A stretch of DNA of 64,000 nt from Bacillota bacterium (lineage in GTDB: Bacteria > Bacillota > Clostridia > Christensenellales > SZUA-584), in the NCBI GenBank assembly GCA_023406895.1, contig JAEXTV010000023.1:62001-126000 (forward strand). Reading direction: 5' to 3'. Shown piece after piece: positions 41,650-50,800 of the stretch; the stretch's first letter is position 1; every line of letters starts with the position of its first letter. A model generated the notes under the pieces. That model had not been told where the DNA came from. It ran no database searches and saw only the letters and a program-made list of their open reading frames with translations. The translations under genes and the position numbers were made by a program.

Positions 41650-43104
41650 ATGAAAAAGAAGCACGCATTCAGTTTTATCTTCATTGCCGTCATCATGATC
41701 TTTTCTTCGTGCAGCCCCAACCCGATCATCGCTGCATCGCAATCATCCGAACCGACAGCTGCGACCGCTCAATCAAATGCCCCTGCACCCTCGCCCACAG
41801 CAACTCCGACACTGGTTGAAGGCGGGGTTATCACCGTTTATAATATTACCGAAGAGACGACGAACATCATCAAAAGATACATCGAGCTGCATCCGGATTT
41901 TCCATATACCATCAACGCGCCGATCGGCGGCTTGTATGAAGGCTCATACACACAGGCTTTGGATGATGCTTTGACTGGCAAAAGCCCCGACGCCGCCGAT
42001 ATTTATTGCGTTGAGCAGACATATGTGACACGATATACGCAGGGTGACATGTCCGGTTTTGCCATGCCGTATGCAGATCTCATCCCCGATGCGGCTGCAA
42101 AAATCGCTGCAGCCAAAATCGCTCCGCATATCACAGAGGTCGGCACCCGCCCCGCCGACAACGCTGTGGTGGGGCTTGCGTATCAGAACACAGCCGGCGT
42201 TTTCATCTATCGCCGCTCCATTGCCAAGGATGTGTGGGGCACCGACGACCCCGCTGTCATTGCTGCCAAAATCGGCCCCGGCTGGAATCAGTTTTTTTCA
42301 GCCGCCGAGGAATTAAAGACCAAGGGCTTTTCGATCGTTTCCGGCGACGGTGATATATGGCATTCCATAGAGAACAGCTCAGACAAGGGCTGGGTGGTTA
42401 ACGGCAAACTCACTATCGACCCGAAACGCGAAGCCTTTCTCGATGCCGCCAAAGAGCTGAAAGACAAGAAGTATTCCAACGGAACAATTGACTGGACTGA
42501 CGCGTGGTATGCCGACATGTCAGGCACAGGTAAAAAACCCGTCTTCGGTTTCTTTGGCCCTGCTTGGCTGATCAACTATGTGATGTCTTACCACTGTGTT
42601 GAGCGTGATGAGAACGGTAAACAGACTAAGCTGGATGCCTATGGCGATTGGGCTGTCTGTGAGCCGCCGGTCGGCTTCTTCTGGAGCGGCACATGGGTGC
42701 TCGCCAACAAGGCGCTGAATGATGATCCCGCCAAAAAAGCAGCCGTCGCAGAGCTGATTGACTGGATCACCCTGCAGTGCGGCGAAGGCTCACTTCAGTC
42801 TCTTTGGTCCAACGGCACTCTTTACGGCTTAGGCGGCGTAAAAGATGCGGTCGCTTCCGAGACGGTGATGTCCAATTCCAACGGCGTTCTCGATTTCCTC
42901 GGCGGACAGAATATGTTCGACACGTTTATTCTTGCAGACAGGCATATAAACGTCAAAAACATGACCGAATATGACCAAGCGATCAGCACAATCTGGCGGA
43001 ACCAGGTTCGTAAATACGTTGACGGTGAGTGCTCGCGCAACGAGGCGATTGCCGCGTTCAAGCAAGAGGTGAAAGAGCAGCTTCATATCGATGCAGCCTC
43101 GTAG
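41650..43104 (+). CDS. Extracellular solute-binding lipoprotein (second copy)
   Basis: 484 residues, a tandem duplicate of the gene before and alike along the whole length. It has the same lipobox region (MIFSSC), the same linker and TRPADNAVVGLAYQNTAGVFIYRRSIAKDVWGTDDPAV. Differences gather in the linker, in YVMSYHCVERDENGKQTKLDA (the matching loop in copy one is YVMVGHSGATFDDLGKLVEV), and near residues 390-410, where ligand contacts could change. The two may bind different sugars. AAGGAG lies 8 bases before the ATG, and the promoter is not clear. No transporter genes are adjacent. Confidence 0.9.
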   Translation: MKKKHAFSFIFIAVIMIFSSCSPNPIIAASQSSEPTAATAQSNAPAPSPTATPTLVEGGVITVYNITEETTNIIKRYIELHPDFPYTINAPIGGLYEGSYTQALDDALTGKSPDAADIYCVEQTYVTRYTQGDMSGFAMPYADLIPDAAAKIAAAKIAPHITEVGTRPADNAVVGLAYQNTAGVFIYRRSIAKDVWGTDDPAVIAAKIGPGWNQFFSAAEELKTKGFSIVSGDGDIWHSIENSSDKGWVVNGKLTIDPKREAFLDAAKELKDKKYSNGTIDWTDAWYADMSGTGKKPVFGFFGPAWLINYVMSYHCVERDENGKQTKLDAYGDWAVCEPPVGFFWSGTWVLANKALNDDPAKKAAVAELIDWITLQCGEGSLQSLWSNGTLYGLGGVKDAVASETVMSNSNGVLDFLGGQNMFDTFILADRHINVKNMTEYDQAISTIWRNQVRKYVDGECSRNEAIAAFKQEVKEQLHIDAAS

Positions 43105-43442
43105 ATACCGACACACTGTCGATAAAGCCGAAAGAGTCTCCCTCAGATAATACCGAGACGGAATGCCGGAGGGAGTTGACCGGTTATGTCATATTCTCTC
43201 CCCTCAGTCACCTATCGACGAGCCCTAATACAAACGGCAGCCGTCAGAGGGATCGCGATAAGAGGTTTATTGACATTTCGGCGGCTACGTAGATGCTGAA
43301 TAGTCATATGGCCCAAAAGGCTCTTTTTTCGTTGGCTTGACCCACTTCCGGGATCATGGACAATTTGTGAACAACGCCCATGCTTGTTTTACTTCGAAGC
43401 ATTTTATGTTATAATACCTGCTGATATATGACAGGAGGAGCT
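43105..43442. other. Spacer before mreC with degenerate repeat and promoter
   Basis: Near 43195-43225 lies CTCAGTCACCTATCGACGAGCC, a decayed copy of the hairpin repeat also seen at 52155 and 63085. CTCCCTC/GAGGGAG words flank it. TGTTATAAT at 43407-43415 is an extended -10 for mreCD. Confidence 0.4.
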
Positions 43443-44297
43443 ATGCTGAACTTATGGCGCAACCGCCCCTTGATGGTCACCATCATTGTGGTCATTATAT
43501 TGCTTGTCGTTCTTGTCATTACGGCAGGCAGCAACAATATGTCCGGCACGGAGAGCGTGGTGGGCAGCATCTTTTCCCCCATCCAAAAAGCGCTCTATTC
43601 CGCCACGGACGCCATCGGAGATTTTTTTGGCCGTATATTCTCGGAGAGCGACCTGCAGACAGAAAATCTTCAGCTGGAAGCCAAAGTTGCCGAGCTGGAA
43701 GGCCAGCTTGCGGACTACACAGAAATCAAAGCGGAGAACGACCGTTTAAAAGCGCTGTTGAATTTTGATGCCAAAGCGAACAATTTGGAAGTCAAGACCG
43801 CCCATGTCATCGGCAAAACGCCGGGGCATTGGTTCAATATATTTGACATTGATATGGGAATCTCGGACGGCATTGAGGTGGATATGCCCGTCATGACCGG
43901 GGACGGCCTTGTGGGGCGCGTTTTGCATACGGGTGCGCATTACAGCCGCGTGCTCGCCATCATCGATTCGTCAAGCGGTGTGTCGAGCATCGTGGAGCGT
44001 ACGCGCGATCTTGGCATCATCAGTGGTTCCAACACGGCGGGCGATGATGACCCGCTGCTTACGATGGACAACCTGCCGCTTGATGCTGATCTGATGCCGG
44101 GCGATAAGGTGATCACATCGGGTCTCTCAGGCATATTTCCGAAAAGCATCGCCATCGGCGAGGTTGTTGAGGTCAGCCAGAGTAACGACGGCATGAGAAA
44201 CAAGGCGGTCGTGAAACCGTATGTGGATTTTGCCCACCTCGAAGAAGTGATGATCATTACATCAAAACCCCTCAGTACCGATGAGGCGCTGGAATGA
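43443..44297 (+). CDS. mreC: Rod shape-determining protein MreC
   Basis: 284 residues. It has a short cytoplasmic start, one membrane helix (about 9-29), a coiled coil (about 62-98, LQLEAKVAELEGQLADYTEI) and the two beta-domains of MreC, with VIGKTPGHWFNIFDIDMGISDGIE and MTGDGLVGRV, then PGDKVITSGLSGIFPKSIAIGEV. It scaffolds PBP2 and RodA outside the membrane. I start at ATG 43443 because AGGAGG lies just before it; an ATG at 43428 is upstream of that site. It overlaps mreD by four bases. mreB is not in the window. Confidence 0.95.
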   Translation: MLNLWRNRPLMVTIIVVIILLVVLVITAGSNNMSGTESVVGSIFSPIQKALYSATDAIGDFFGRIFSESDLQTENLQLEAKVAELEGQLADYTEIKAENDRLKALLNFDAKANNLEVKTAHVIGKTPGHWFNIFDIDMGISDGIEVDMPVMTGDGLVGRVLHTGAHYSRVLAIIDSSSGVSSIVERTRDLGIISGSNTAGDDDPLLTMDNLPLDADLMPGDKVITSGLSGIFPKSIAIGEVVEVSQSNDGMRNKAVVKPYVDFAHLEEVMIITSKPLSTDEALE

Positions 44298-44818
44298 GAT
44301 ATATCATGCTTGCTGCCGTGGCCGTGATCAATCTGATATTGACCGGCACGGTATTTGTGAATTTGAATATCGCGGGGATCGCGCCGGATATTTTGATCTG
44401 CTGTATGGTCTCCATTGCGCTGATGGAAAAGAACATGACAAGCGCCATTATCGGCGGCATCTGCGGCCTCACGCTCGATATCATGTTTATCGGTATTATC
44501 GGCTCTTACACCATCCCATTGTTTATCACCGGGGCCGTGCTGTACTTTGCGAGCAGGCAAATGCGCTATGTCGACAGTATTCTCGTTCCCTTTTTGTTTG
44601 CCATGGGCGCTTATTTCATCAAAGAACTGATCACCGCGCTTATTGTGTATATGCTCGGCAAAAGCTTTTCTCTGCCGTTTATGATGGTGCGCTATATTCT
44701 GCCCGAAATGCTTGCCACCGGCGTGTTTATGCTGCTTGTCCACTTAATTTTCAGGCGCATATACCGGTCTCCCACGATGCGCCCGAAATATATCGACGAT
44801 ATCAAGAAGCTCCTGTAG
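44294..44818 (+). CDS. mreD: Rod shape-determining protein MreD
   Basis: 174 residues with five or six membrane helices. The family pattern shows in NIAGIAPDILICCMVSIALM (with the conserved Pro-Asp) and IGGICGLTLDIMFIGIIGSYTIPLF (with G-L-x-x-D). It is translationally coupled to mreC. pbp2, which follows mreD in many Clostridia, lies at 683 instead. Confidence 0.92.
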   Translation: MRYIMLAAVAVINLILTGTVFVNLNIAGIAPDILICCMVSIALMEKNMTSAIIGGICGLTLDIMFIGIIGSYTIPLFITGAVLYFASRQMRYVDSILVPFLFAMGAYFIKELITALIVYMLGKSFSLPFMMVRYILPEMLATGVFMLLVHLIFRRIYRSPTMRPKYIDDIKKLL

Positions 44819-45307
44819 AAATGCAAGCGCCCTCAGTTATCTTCGTCGATTAAAAAGGCTTTTCAGCCGTCTTGTTTACAATGTGATAACTAAATTCTTC
44901 ATGGTCAAAAACATATTGTTACTATCAAAAAATCAAAGGCATTGATTCAACGCCTATATTTCTCACAACCAATATTGCTAATGACGGTCACTTTTTGTCA
45001 TTCGCTCCGCTCACTGCTGTAAGCTGAAGCATTTTTTATTCACACCAGCATAGCAGGCGGTTTATTACGCTAAAGGCACAAAAAAAGAACCACAGAACAA
45101 TTGGTTGCTGCAGTTCTTTCCATGGCGCGTGGTCAAAGCGCCAAACATAAAGGAGCATAAAGCGGTTGCTTAGAATTCATTATCGCCATCAAGATATTTT
45201 CTATACAAGATTCAATAAAAATACAAACAGACGGGGACATTTCCTATACTTATGCTTTCACTTCTGTTATAATACGATCAACATTTACTAAAAGGTGGGG
45301 TATTGTT
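44819..45307. other. 489-base spacer holding a candidate sRNA and a promoter
   Basis: No protein gene. It holds the minus-strand RNA candidate at 45080-45172 and, at 45265-45273, the extended -10 TGTTATAAT for the gene at 45308. The part 44820-45060 shows nothing clear. Confidence 0.5.
45080..45172 (-). ncRNA. Candidate small RNA with promoter and terminator
   Basis: On the minus strand a promoter TTGTAT (45208-45203), 18-base spacer, GATAAT (45184-45179) would start a transcript near 45172. The RNA has a first hairpin GGCGC/GCGCC (45142-45124). It ends in a 12-pair stem (AAAGAACTGCAG with CTGTGGTTCTTT, two G-T pairs) followed by seven T (45119-45080), a strong terminator with no protein gene to serve. 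An unpaired GCTCCTTTATG between start and first hairpin is complementary to ribosome-binding sites, as in sRNAs that block translation. The terminator is well supported; the promoter is moderate. Confidence 0.5.
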
Positions 45308-46435
45308 ATGGTCGAGATAAAAGAAGTCTTGAGCAAAAGCGATGTTAAAAAATACGTCAAATTCCCCGATAAGCTTTATAAGGGTGTGGAAAACTACGTG
45401 CCCGAGCTGAAATCAGAAGAATACTCGATGTATTCGCCAAAAACCAATTTCTCTTTTGAATACTGTGACGCGCGGTTTTTCCTTGCATACCGGGACGGAA
45501 AAATAGTCGGGCGCATCGGGGCGATCGTTAACAAAATGGGAAACGAAATGTGGAATGAAAAGAAGATCCGCATCACCCGCATCGACTTTATCGACGATCT
45601 TGAGGTCTCGGGCGCGCTTTTTAACGCTGTGGAAAGCTGGGGCAAGGAGCTCGGCCTGACCGAAGCACACGGGCCCTTAGGGTTTACCGATCTTGACAAG
45701 GAAGGCCTGCTCGTGGAGGGCTTCGACCGCATGGGCACTTCCGTCACCATATATAATTACCCCTATTACCCCAAACACTTTGAAGCCCATGGCTACACAA
45801 AAGACACCGACTGGGTGGAGTTTCGCATTAAGACGCCCGAAAAAGGGGACAAGCGTGTCGAGCGCGTTCAGAAAATTGCAAAGCACGTTATGGAACGCTC
45901 TAACATACGTTTTTATAACATCAAAAAGATCAAGGAAGCGGGACCCATCATCATACAGATTTTCGAGCTGCTCAGCGAATGCTATAAAAATTTGTACGGT
46001 GTCGTCCCTTATACGGAGAACGTTGCCAAAGACTATCTGCGGCGCTTCACGCCGCTGCTCAACCCCGCCTTTGCCAAGTTTATTGTGGATCAAAACGACA
46101 AGCTGATCGGCTTCGGGCTGGCCGCGCCGTCGCTCGCTCAGGCGTTTAAAAAAAGCGGCGGAAGGCTGTTCCCGTTTGGCTGGGCCCATCTTTTATACAG
46201 CCTCAATCACCCGAAAGAAGTTGAACTGTATCTTGTAGCGGTTCATCCCGATTATCAGAAATCCGGCCTTGCCGCGCTGCTGATGAATGAGATCACCGTT
46301 TCTGCCATCAAATATGGCGTTCAATACGCCGAATCAAGCCCTGAACTCGAAGACAACAAGCACGTTCAGGATTTCTGGAAGAACTACGATGTGGAGCAGC
46401 ATAAGCGCCGCAGATGCTACCATAAGGTTTTCTAG
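45308..46435 (+). CDS. GNAT-fold acyltransferase-like protein
   Basis: 375 residues, unknown substrate. The C-terminal half has a GNAT core: FIVDQNDKLIGFGLAAPSL, then VELYLVAVHPDYQKSGLAALLMNEI, a V-x-P-x-x-Q-x-x-G-x-x-x-L acetyl-CoA loop. The N-terminal half (EVLSKSDVKKYVKFPDKLYKG, ARFFLAYRDGKIVGRIGAIVN) looks like a second, degenerate GNAT copy, and GPLGFTDLDKEGLLVEGFDRMG is a typical phrase of this group of long hypothetical acyltransferases. AAGGTGGGG lies 8 bases before the ATG. It overlaps the convergent dapB by four bases (CTAG shared by both stops). Confidence 0.8.
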   Translation: MVEIKEVLSKSDVKKYVKFPDKLYKGVENYVPELKSEEYSMYSPKTNFSFEYCDARFFLAYRDGKIVGRIGAIVNKMGNEMWNEKKIRITRIDFIDDLEVSGALFNAVESWGKELGLTEAHGPLGFTDLDKEGLLVEGFDRMGTSVTIYNYPYYPKHFEAHGYTKDTDWVEFRIKTPEKGDKRVERVQKIAKHVMERSNIRFYNIKKIKEAGPIIIQIFELLSECYKNLYGVVPYTENVAKDYLRRFTPLLNPAFAKFIVDQNDKLIGFGLAAPSLAQAFKKSGGRLFPFGWAHLLYSLNHPKEVELYLVAVHPDYQKSGLAALLMNEITVSAIKYGVQYAESSPELEDNKHVQDFWKNYDVEQHKRRRCYHKVF

Positions 46436-47211
46436 GCTTTGCTCTCGAAAACATCAAGGTTGCGCGCGGCCTTGAGCATCACGGCTTCTTCCATCGTGTA
46501 AATACCCTTGCCTTTGCCCATGAGCCATTTGGCCGCGTAGATCGCCCCCTGACCGAAAGCGGCGCGGTTGATGGATTCGTGAACAATTCGGATGGTCTGA
46601 TTGGGCAGGCCGAATACCACTTCGTGCTTGCCCACAATACCGCCGACGCGTATCGAGTTCACATGTTTTTCCCGATCCAGCCCCAAATCCTGTGCAATGC
46701 GCAGCGCCGTACCGGAAACATCCGATTTTCCTTTAAAATGCTCCTCAATAATTTCAATATCCGCATGAGGCACAATTTTTTGCAGAACCTTGGAAACCTC
46801 AATCAAAAAATTGATGCCGAGAGTGATGTTCGGCGAGTAAAGCACAGGTACCATATTACCAAGCGCTTTAAGCTGTTCGAGCTGTTTCTTTTCATATTTA
46901 GAAATCGCAGACACGATACGGGTTCCGAAACGCGTCGCATGCTTATAAACATCGACCGCGCTGCTCGCGGAAAAATCAATAATCACATCCACATAATTTT
47001 CTTTAAAAAAGACAGCAGGATCAATGCTGCCCAGGGAGAAGATTTTGCCTTGGTCGCAGTTAAAGCCCTGCAAGCGGCTCGCGAATTCGCCTTCGCTCCT
47101 TGTCGATTTTCTTATGACCCATTTCAGCTCGCATCCTGTGTCCTTAATGATTTCGTTCGCCACCACAGCGCCGGTTTTTCCGTAGCCAAACGTACCGATT
47201 CTTATTTTCAT
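46432..47211 (-). CDS. dapB: 4-hydroxy-tetrahydrodipicolinate reductase-like protein
   Basis: 259 residues. The NAD(P)-binding fold starts MKIRIGTFGYGKTGAVVANE; IIDFSAS, SPNITLGINFLIEVSKVLQK and IEIIEEHFKGKSDVSGTAL are the DapB landmarks. The catalytic His and Lys (H-x-x-x-K) are kept in EHFKGK. The usual HHRHKVDAPSGT is changed and one residue shorter, and GRMG reads GKTG, so it is a divergent DapB. It probably makes tetrahydrodipicolinate for lysine and diaminopimelate; a related amino acid dehydrogenase role is possible. AAAAGGAGG precedes the ATG, so upstream in-frame codons are not used. Confidence 0.82.
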   Translation of the reverse strand: MKIRIGTFGYGKTGAVVANEIIKDTGCELKWVIRKSTRSEGEFASRLQGFNCDQGKIFSLGSIDPAVFFKENYVDVIIDFSASSAVDVYKHATRFGTRIVSAISKYEKKQLEQLKALGNMVPVLYSPNITLGINFLIEVSKVLQKIVPHADIEIIEEHFKGKSDVSGTALRIAQDLGLDREKHVNSIRVGGIVGKHEVVFGLPNQTIRIVHESINRAAFGQGAIYAAKWLMGKGKGIYTMEEAVMLKAARNLDVFESKA

Positions 47212-47807
47212 GATACGCCTCCTTTTCCCTTTTATGAATGACAGATTATTTATTTGTAATGTCCGGCATATAAAATGCGTTAGAGCAAACAAGCACTTAT
47301 GGAAATGCCAATAAAACTCAATAAGATATTCGATTATTCCCGGTATTATATCCGGGCGCCACCAAAACTCCCTGACAAACAATCAATATGATGCAGACGA
47401 AGCAGCTTGCCGGATCATCCGGCGCATCATTTGCCGGCAATGCGTTCAAGAAGTGAAAACGCTTCCGGCATAAGGACCCGCAATAAAGCGGTGCTATTTT
47501 AAGTGTTCATATTATATCATATCACAGACCATAATGCAAGCGCGTGAAAACTGATGATAATTGATGATCCGTGCCTGTCATTTGTTTTAGATGTCTGCCA
47601 TCATGCTTTTTAGTCATATTTCGCTCTAATTTTGGAACGAAAATTTCCTGCTTTTTAATTATCTCCCCCAAGCATCATATGCAGACCTATGACATAATAT
47701 TCATAGATATACGCACCCGATATGATCTCGGGAATTTTGCATAAATTATACTTTTCTAAATTGGCCGCAGGGTGTATACTGGCAGGTAAGCAATCAGGAG
47801 TGAAGGT
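47212..47807. other. 596-base divergent spacer dapB / activase
   Basis: No gene. Near 47406-47490 on the dapB side several CCGG-rich words (GCCGG, TCCGGCG, TGCCGGCA, TTCCGGCA) could fold as a leader RNA of dapB; I match no known riboswitch, including the lysine class. TATACT at 47775-47780 may be the -10 for the activase, with a weak -35. Confidence 0.3.
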
Positions 47808-50800
47808 ATGGATACTATCCGTTTTGGACTTGATATCGGATCAACAACCGTTAAATGTGTGGTTCTCGATAAAGACAAAGCCATTTTCAGCGAATACAAA
47901 AGACACTTCAGCGATATCACAGGCAGCGTTTTGAAAATGCTTCAAAGCGCTTTTACTGCGCTTGGCGATCTGCCGGTTTTTGTGTGTGTCACAGGTTCCG
48001 GGGGGCTCAGCGTCAGCAATTGGCTCGATATGCCGTTTGTACAGGAGGTCATCGCGGCAAGCAGCGCCGTGAAAGTTTTCGTTCCCGGCACCGATGTGGC
48101 CATTGAGCTCGGCGGTGAAGACGCCAAAATCACTTACTTCTCGGGCAGCACCGAACAGCGCATGAACGGCACCTGCGCGGGCGGCACCGGCGCGTTTATC
48201 GACCAGATGGCATCGCTGCTCGAAACCGACGCAGCAGGCCTCAACAGGCTCGCTGCCAAGGCTGAGCACATTTACGATATCGCGGCACGCTGCGGCGTGT
48301 TTGCCAAAAGCGATATTCAACCGCTCATTAACGAAGGCGCGGCCCGGGAGGACATCGCAGCCTCCGTGTTTCAGGCGGTCGTCAATCAGACGATCAGCGG
48401 GCTTGCCTGCGGGCGCCCGATTCGCGGCAAGGTCGCTTTCTTAGGCGGGCCGCTTCATTTCCTGCCCGCACTTAAAGACCGTTTCGTCAAAACGCTGAAT
48501 CTTGAGAACGAAAATATCATGGATGCGCCTCATGCGATGATGTTTGTCGCCGCGGGCGCGGCCATTCTTGCCGATAAGAAACAAACAAGCCTGTCGGCAC
48601 TGCTGCAAAAAGCGCAGACCGCATCCGCGTTTGAGGATACCTCCGTCACGCTGCCGCCTTTGTTCAAAAGCCGCAGCGATTATGCCGCGTTCACCGAACG
48701 CCACGCGAAAGCCGCGGTGCCCGTGAAGCCGCTCGAAGATTGTACCGGCCCCTGCTACCTTGGTATCGACGCGGGATCGACCACCACCAAAGCGGTGATG
48801 CTCAACGACAACGGCGATATCGTTTATTCGCATTACGGCGCGAACAAGGGCAGGCCGCTCGATATGATCCGCGATATCATTTCTGATATCTACAGCCGCC
48901 TGCCGGAAAACGCTTATATCGCATATGCCGCTTCAACGGGTTATGGCGAGAATCTCGCCAAGTCGGCTTTTTCTTTGGACACAAGCGAAGTGGAAACGGT
49001 CGCGCATTACACAGCCGCGCGCTTTTTCCGTCCCAATACCGATTTTATACTCGATATCGGCGGGCAGGACATGAAGTGCCTGCGCGTCAAAGATGGCGTG
49101 ATCGACGAGGTGATTCTCAACGAGGCCTGTTCGTCCGGCTGCGGGTCGTTTCTTGAAACGTTTGCGGCGTCACTGTCGTGCTCCATACAGGACTTTGCGC
49201 AAGAAGCGCTTTTTGCGCCTCAGCCGGTGGACCTTGGGAGCCGGTGCACCGTGTTCATGAACTCCAAGGTGCGCCAGGCGCAAAAAGAAGGCGCCACACT
49301 TGGCGGCATCTCGGCGGGGCTATCTTATTCTGTCATCAAAAACGCGCTGTATAAAGTGATCAAGCTCAAAAACCCGGAGGAGCTTGGCGCGAGCGTGGTG
49401 GTGCAGGGCGGCACTTTTCTAAACGACGCGGTGCTGCGTGCGCTCGAGCTGCTCTCTGGCCGCGAAGTGGTGCGGCCGGCCATCGCGGGGCTCATGGGGG
49501 CCTATGGTGCGGCGCTGATTGCCAAAAAGCGCTGCCCATCCGGCGTGATATCCGCAATACTGACTGCGGATGCTTTACAGGCGATGCGTATCAGCCAAAC
49601 CTATGCGCGCTGCGGGCGCTGCGAAAACAACTGCCGCCTCACGGTCAGTCACTTCGGTGACGGGCGCAAATTTATATCGGGCAACCGCTGCGAGCGCGGC
49701 GGTGCGCAGGGTGCTGCCGAGAAAAACTCGCTGCCCGACATGTACGACTATACCTATAACCGGCTGTTCGCCTACCGGCCTCTTGACGAAAACGAAGCAG
49801 TGCGCGGGCGAATCGGTATCCCGCGCGTTCTGGGCATGTATGAGAATATCCCATTCTGGCATACGTTTTTCACAGCGCTCAAATACCGCGTGGAGCTCTC
49901 GCCCCGGTCGAAGCGAAGCGTTTACTTCGCGGGTATTGAAAGCATTCCGTCCGAATCGCTCTGCTATCCGGCCAAACTCGCCCACGGCGCGGTGCGCAAG
50001 CTGATTGACAGCGGCGTCAAAACGATATTCATGCCGTGCGTGCCCTACGAGAAGAAGGAGCAGAAGAACGCAGCCAACAACTTTAACTGCCCCATCGTCA
50101 CCTCGTACGCGGAAAACATCAAGAACAACATGCCCGAAATCAAAGAGCAGGGTGTGCAATTCCTGATGCCCTTTTTACCGATGGACACGATAGCCCGGCT
50201 CACAAAGCGGCTCGTTGAGGAATTTCCGGAAATACCCGCGTATGAGATCAAACGCGCAGCAAAGCTGGCCTGGAAAGAAAAGCTCTGTTTCCAGAGCGAT
50301 ATCCGCCGCGAGGGTGAAAAAATCATGGCGCGCGTTAAGCGCGGTGAGCTGCAAGCCATCATACTCGGCGGGCGTCCGTACCATATCGATCCCGAAATCA
50401 ACCATGGCATTTCGTCCATCATCACATCGCTCGGTTTCGCGGTGCTGACCGAGCAAAGCGTCGCACACCTTGGTGAATATAAGCCGCTGCGCGTGCTTGA
50501 CCAATGGATGTTCCATACGCGCATCTATTCGGCGGCGCATCTCGCGGGACGCACAGAAGGATTGGAGCTCGTTCAGCTCAACTCATTCGGCTGCGGTCTC
50601 GATGCGGTGGTCACCGACCAGACACATGATATTTTAAAGGCGTACGGCAAAATATATACGCTGCTCAAAATAGATGAAATCAATAACACAGGCGCTATTC
50701 GCATCCGTCTGCGGTCGCTTGCGGCGGCTGTGGCGGAACGCAAAAAGAGGCGTGTGATCGACGATCTCGCACAAGCTGTAAAACAGCGCGCCGAAGGGTA

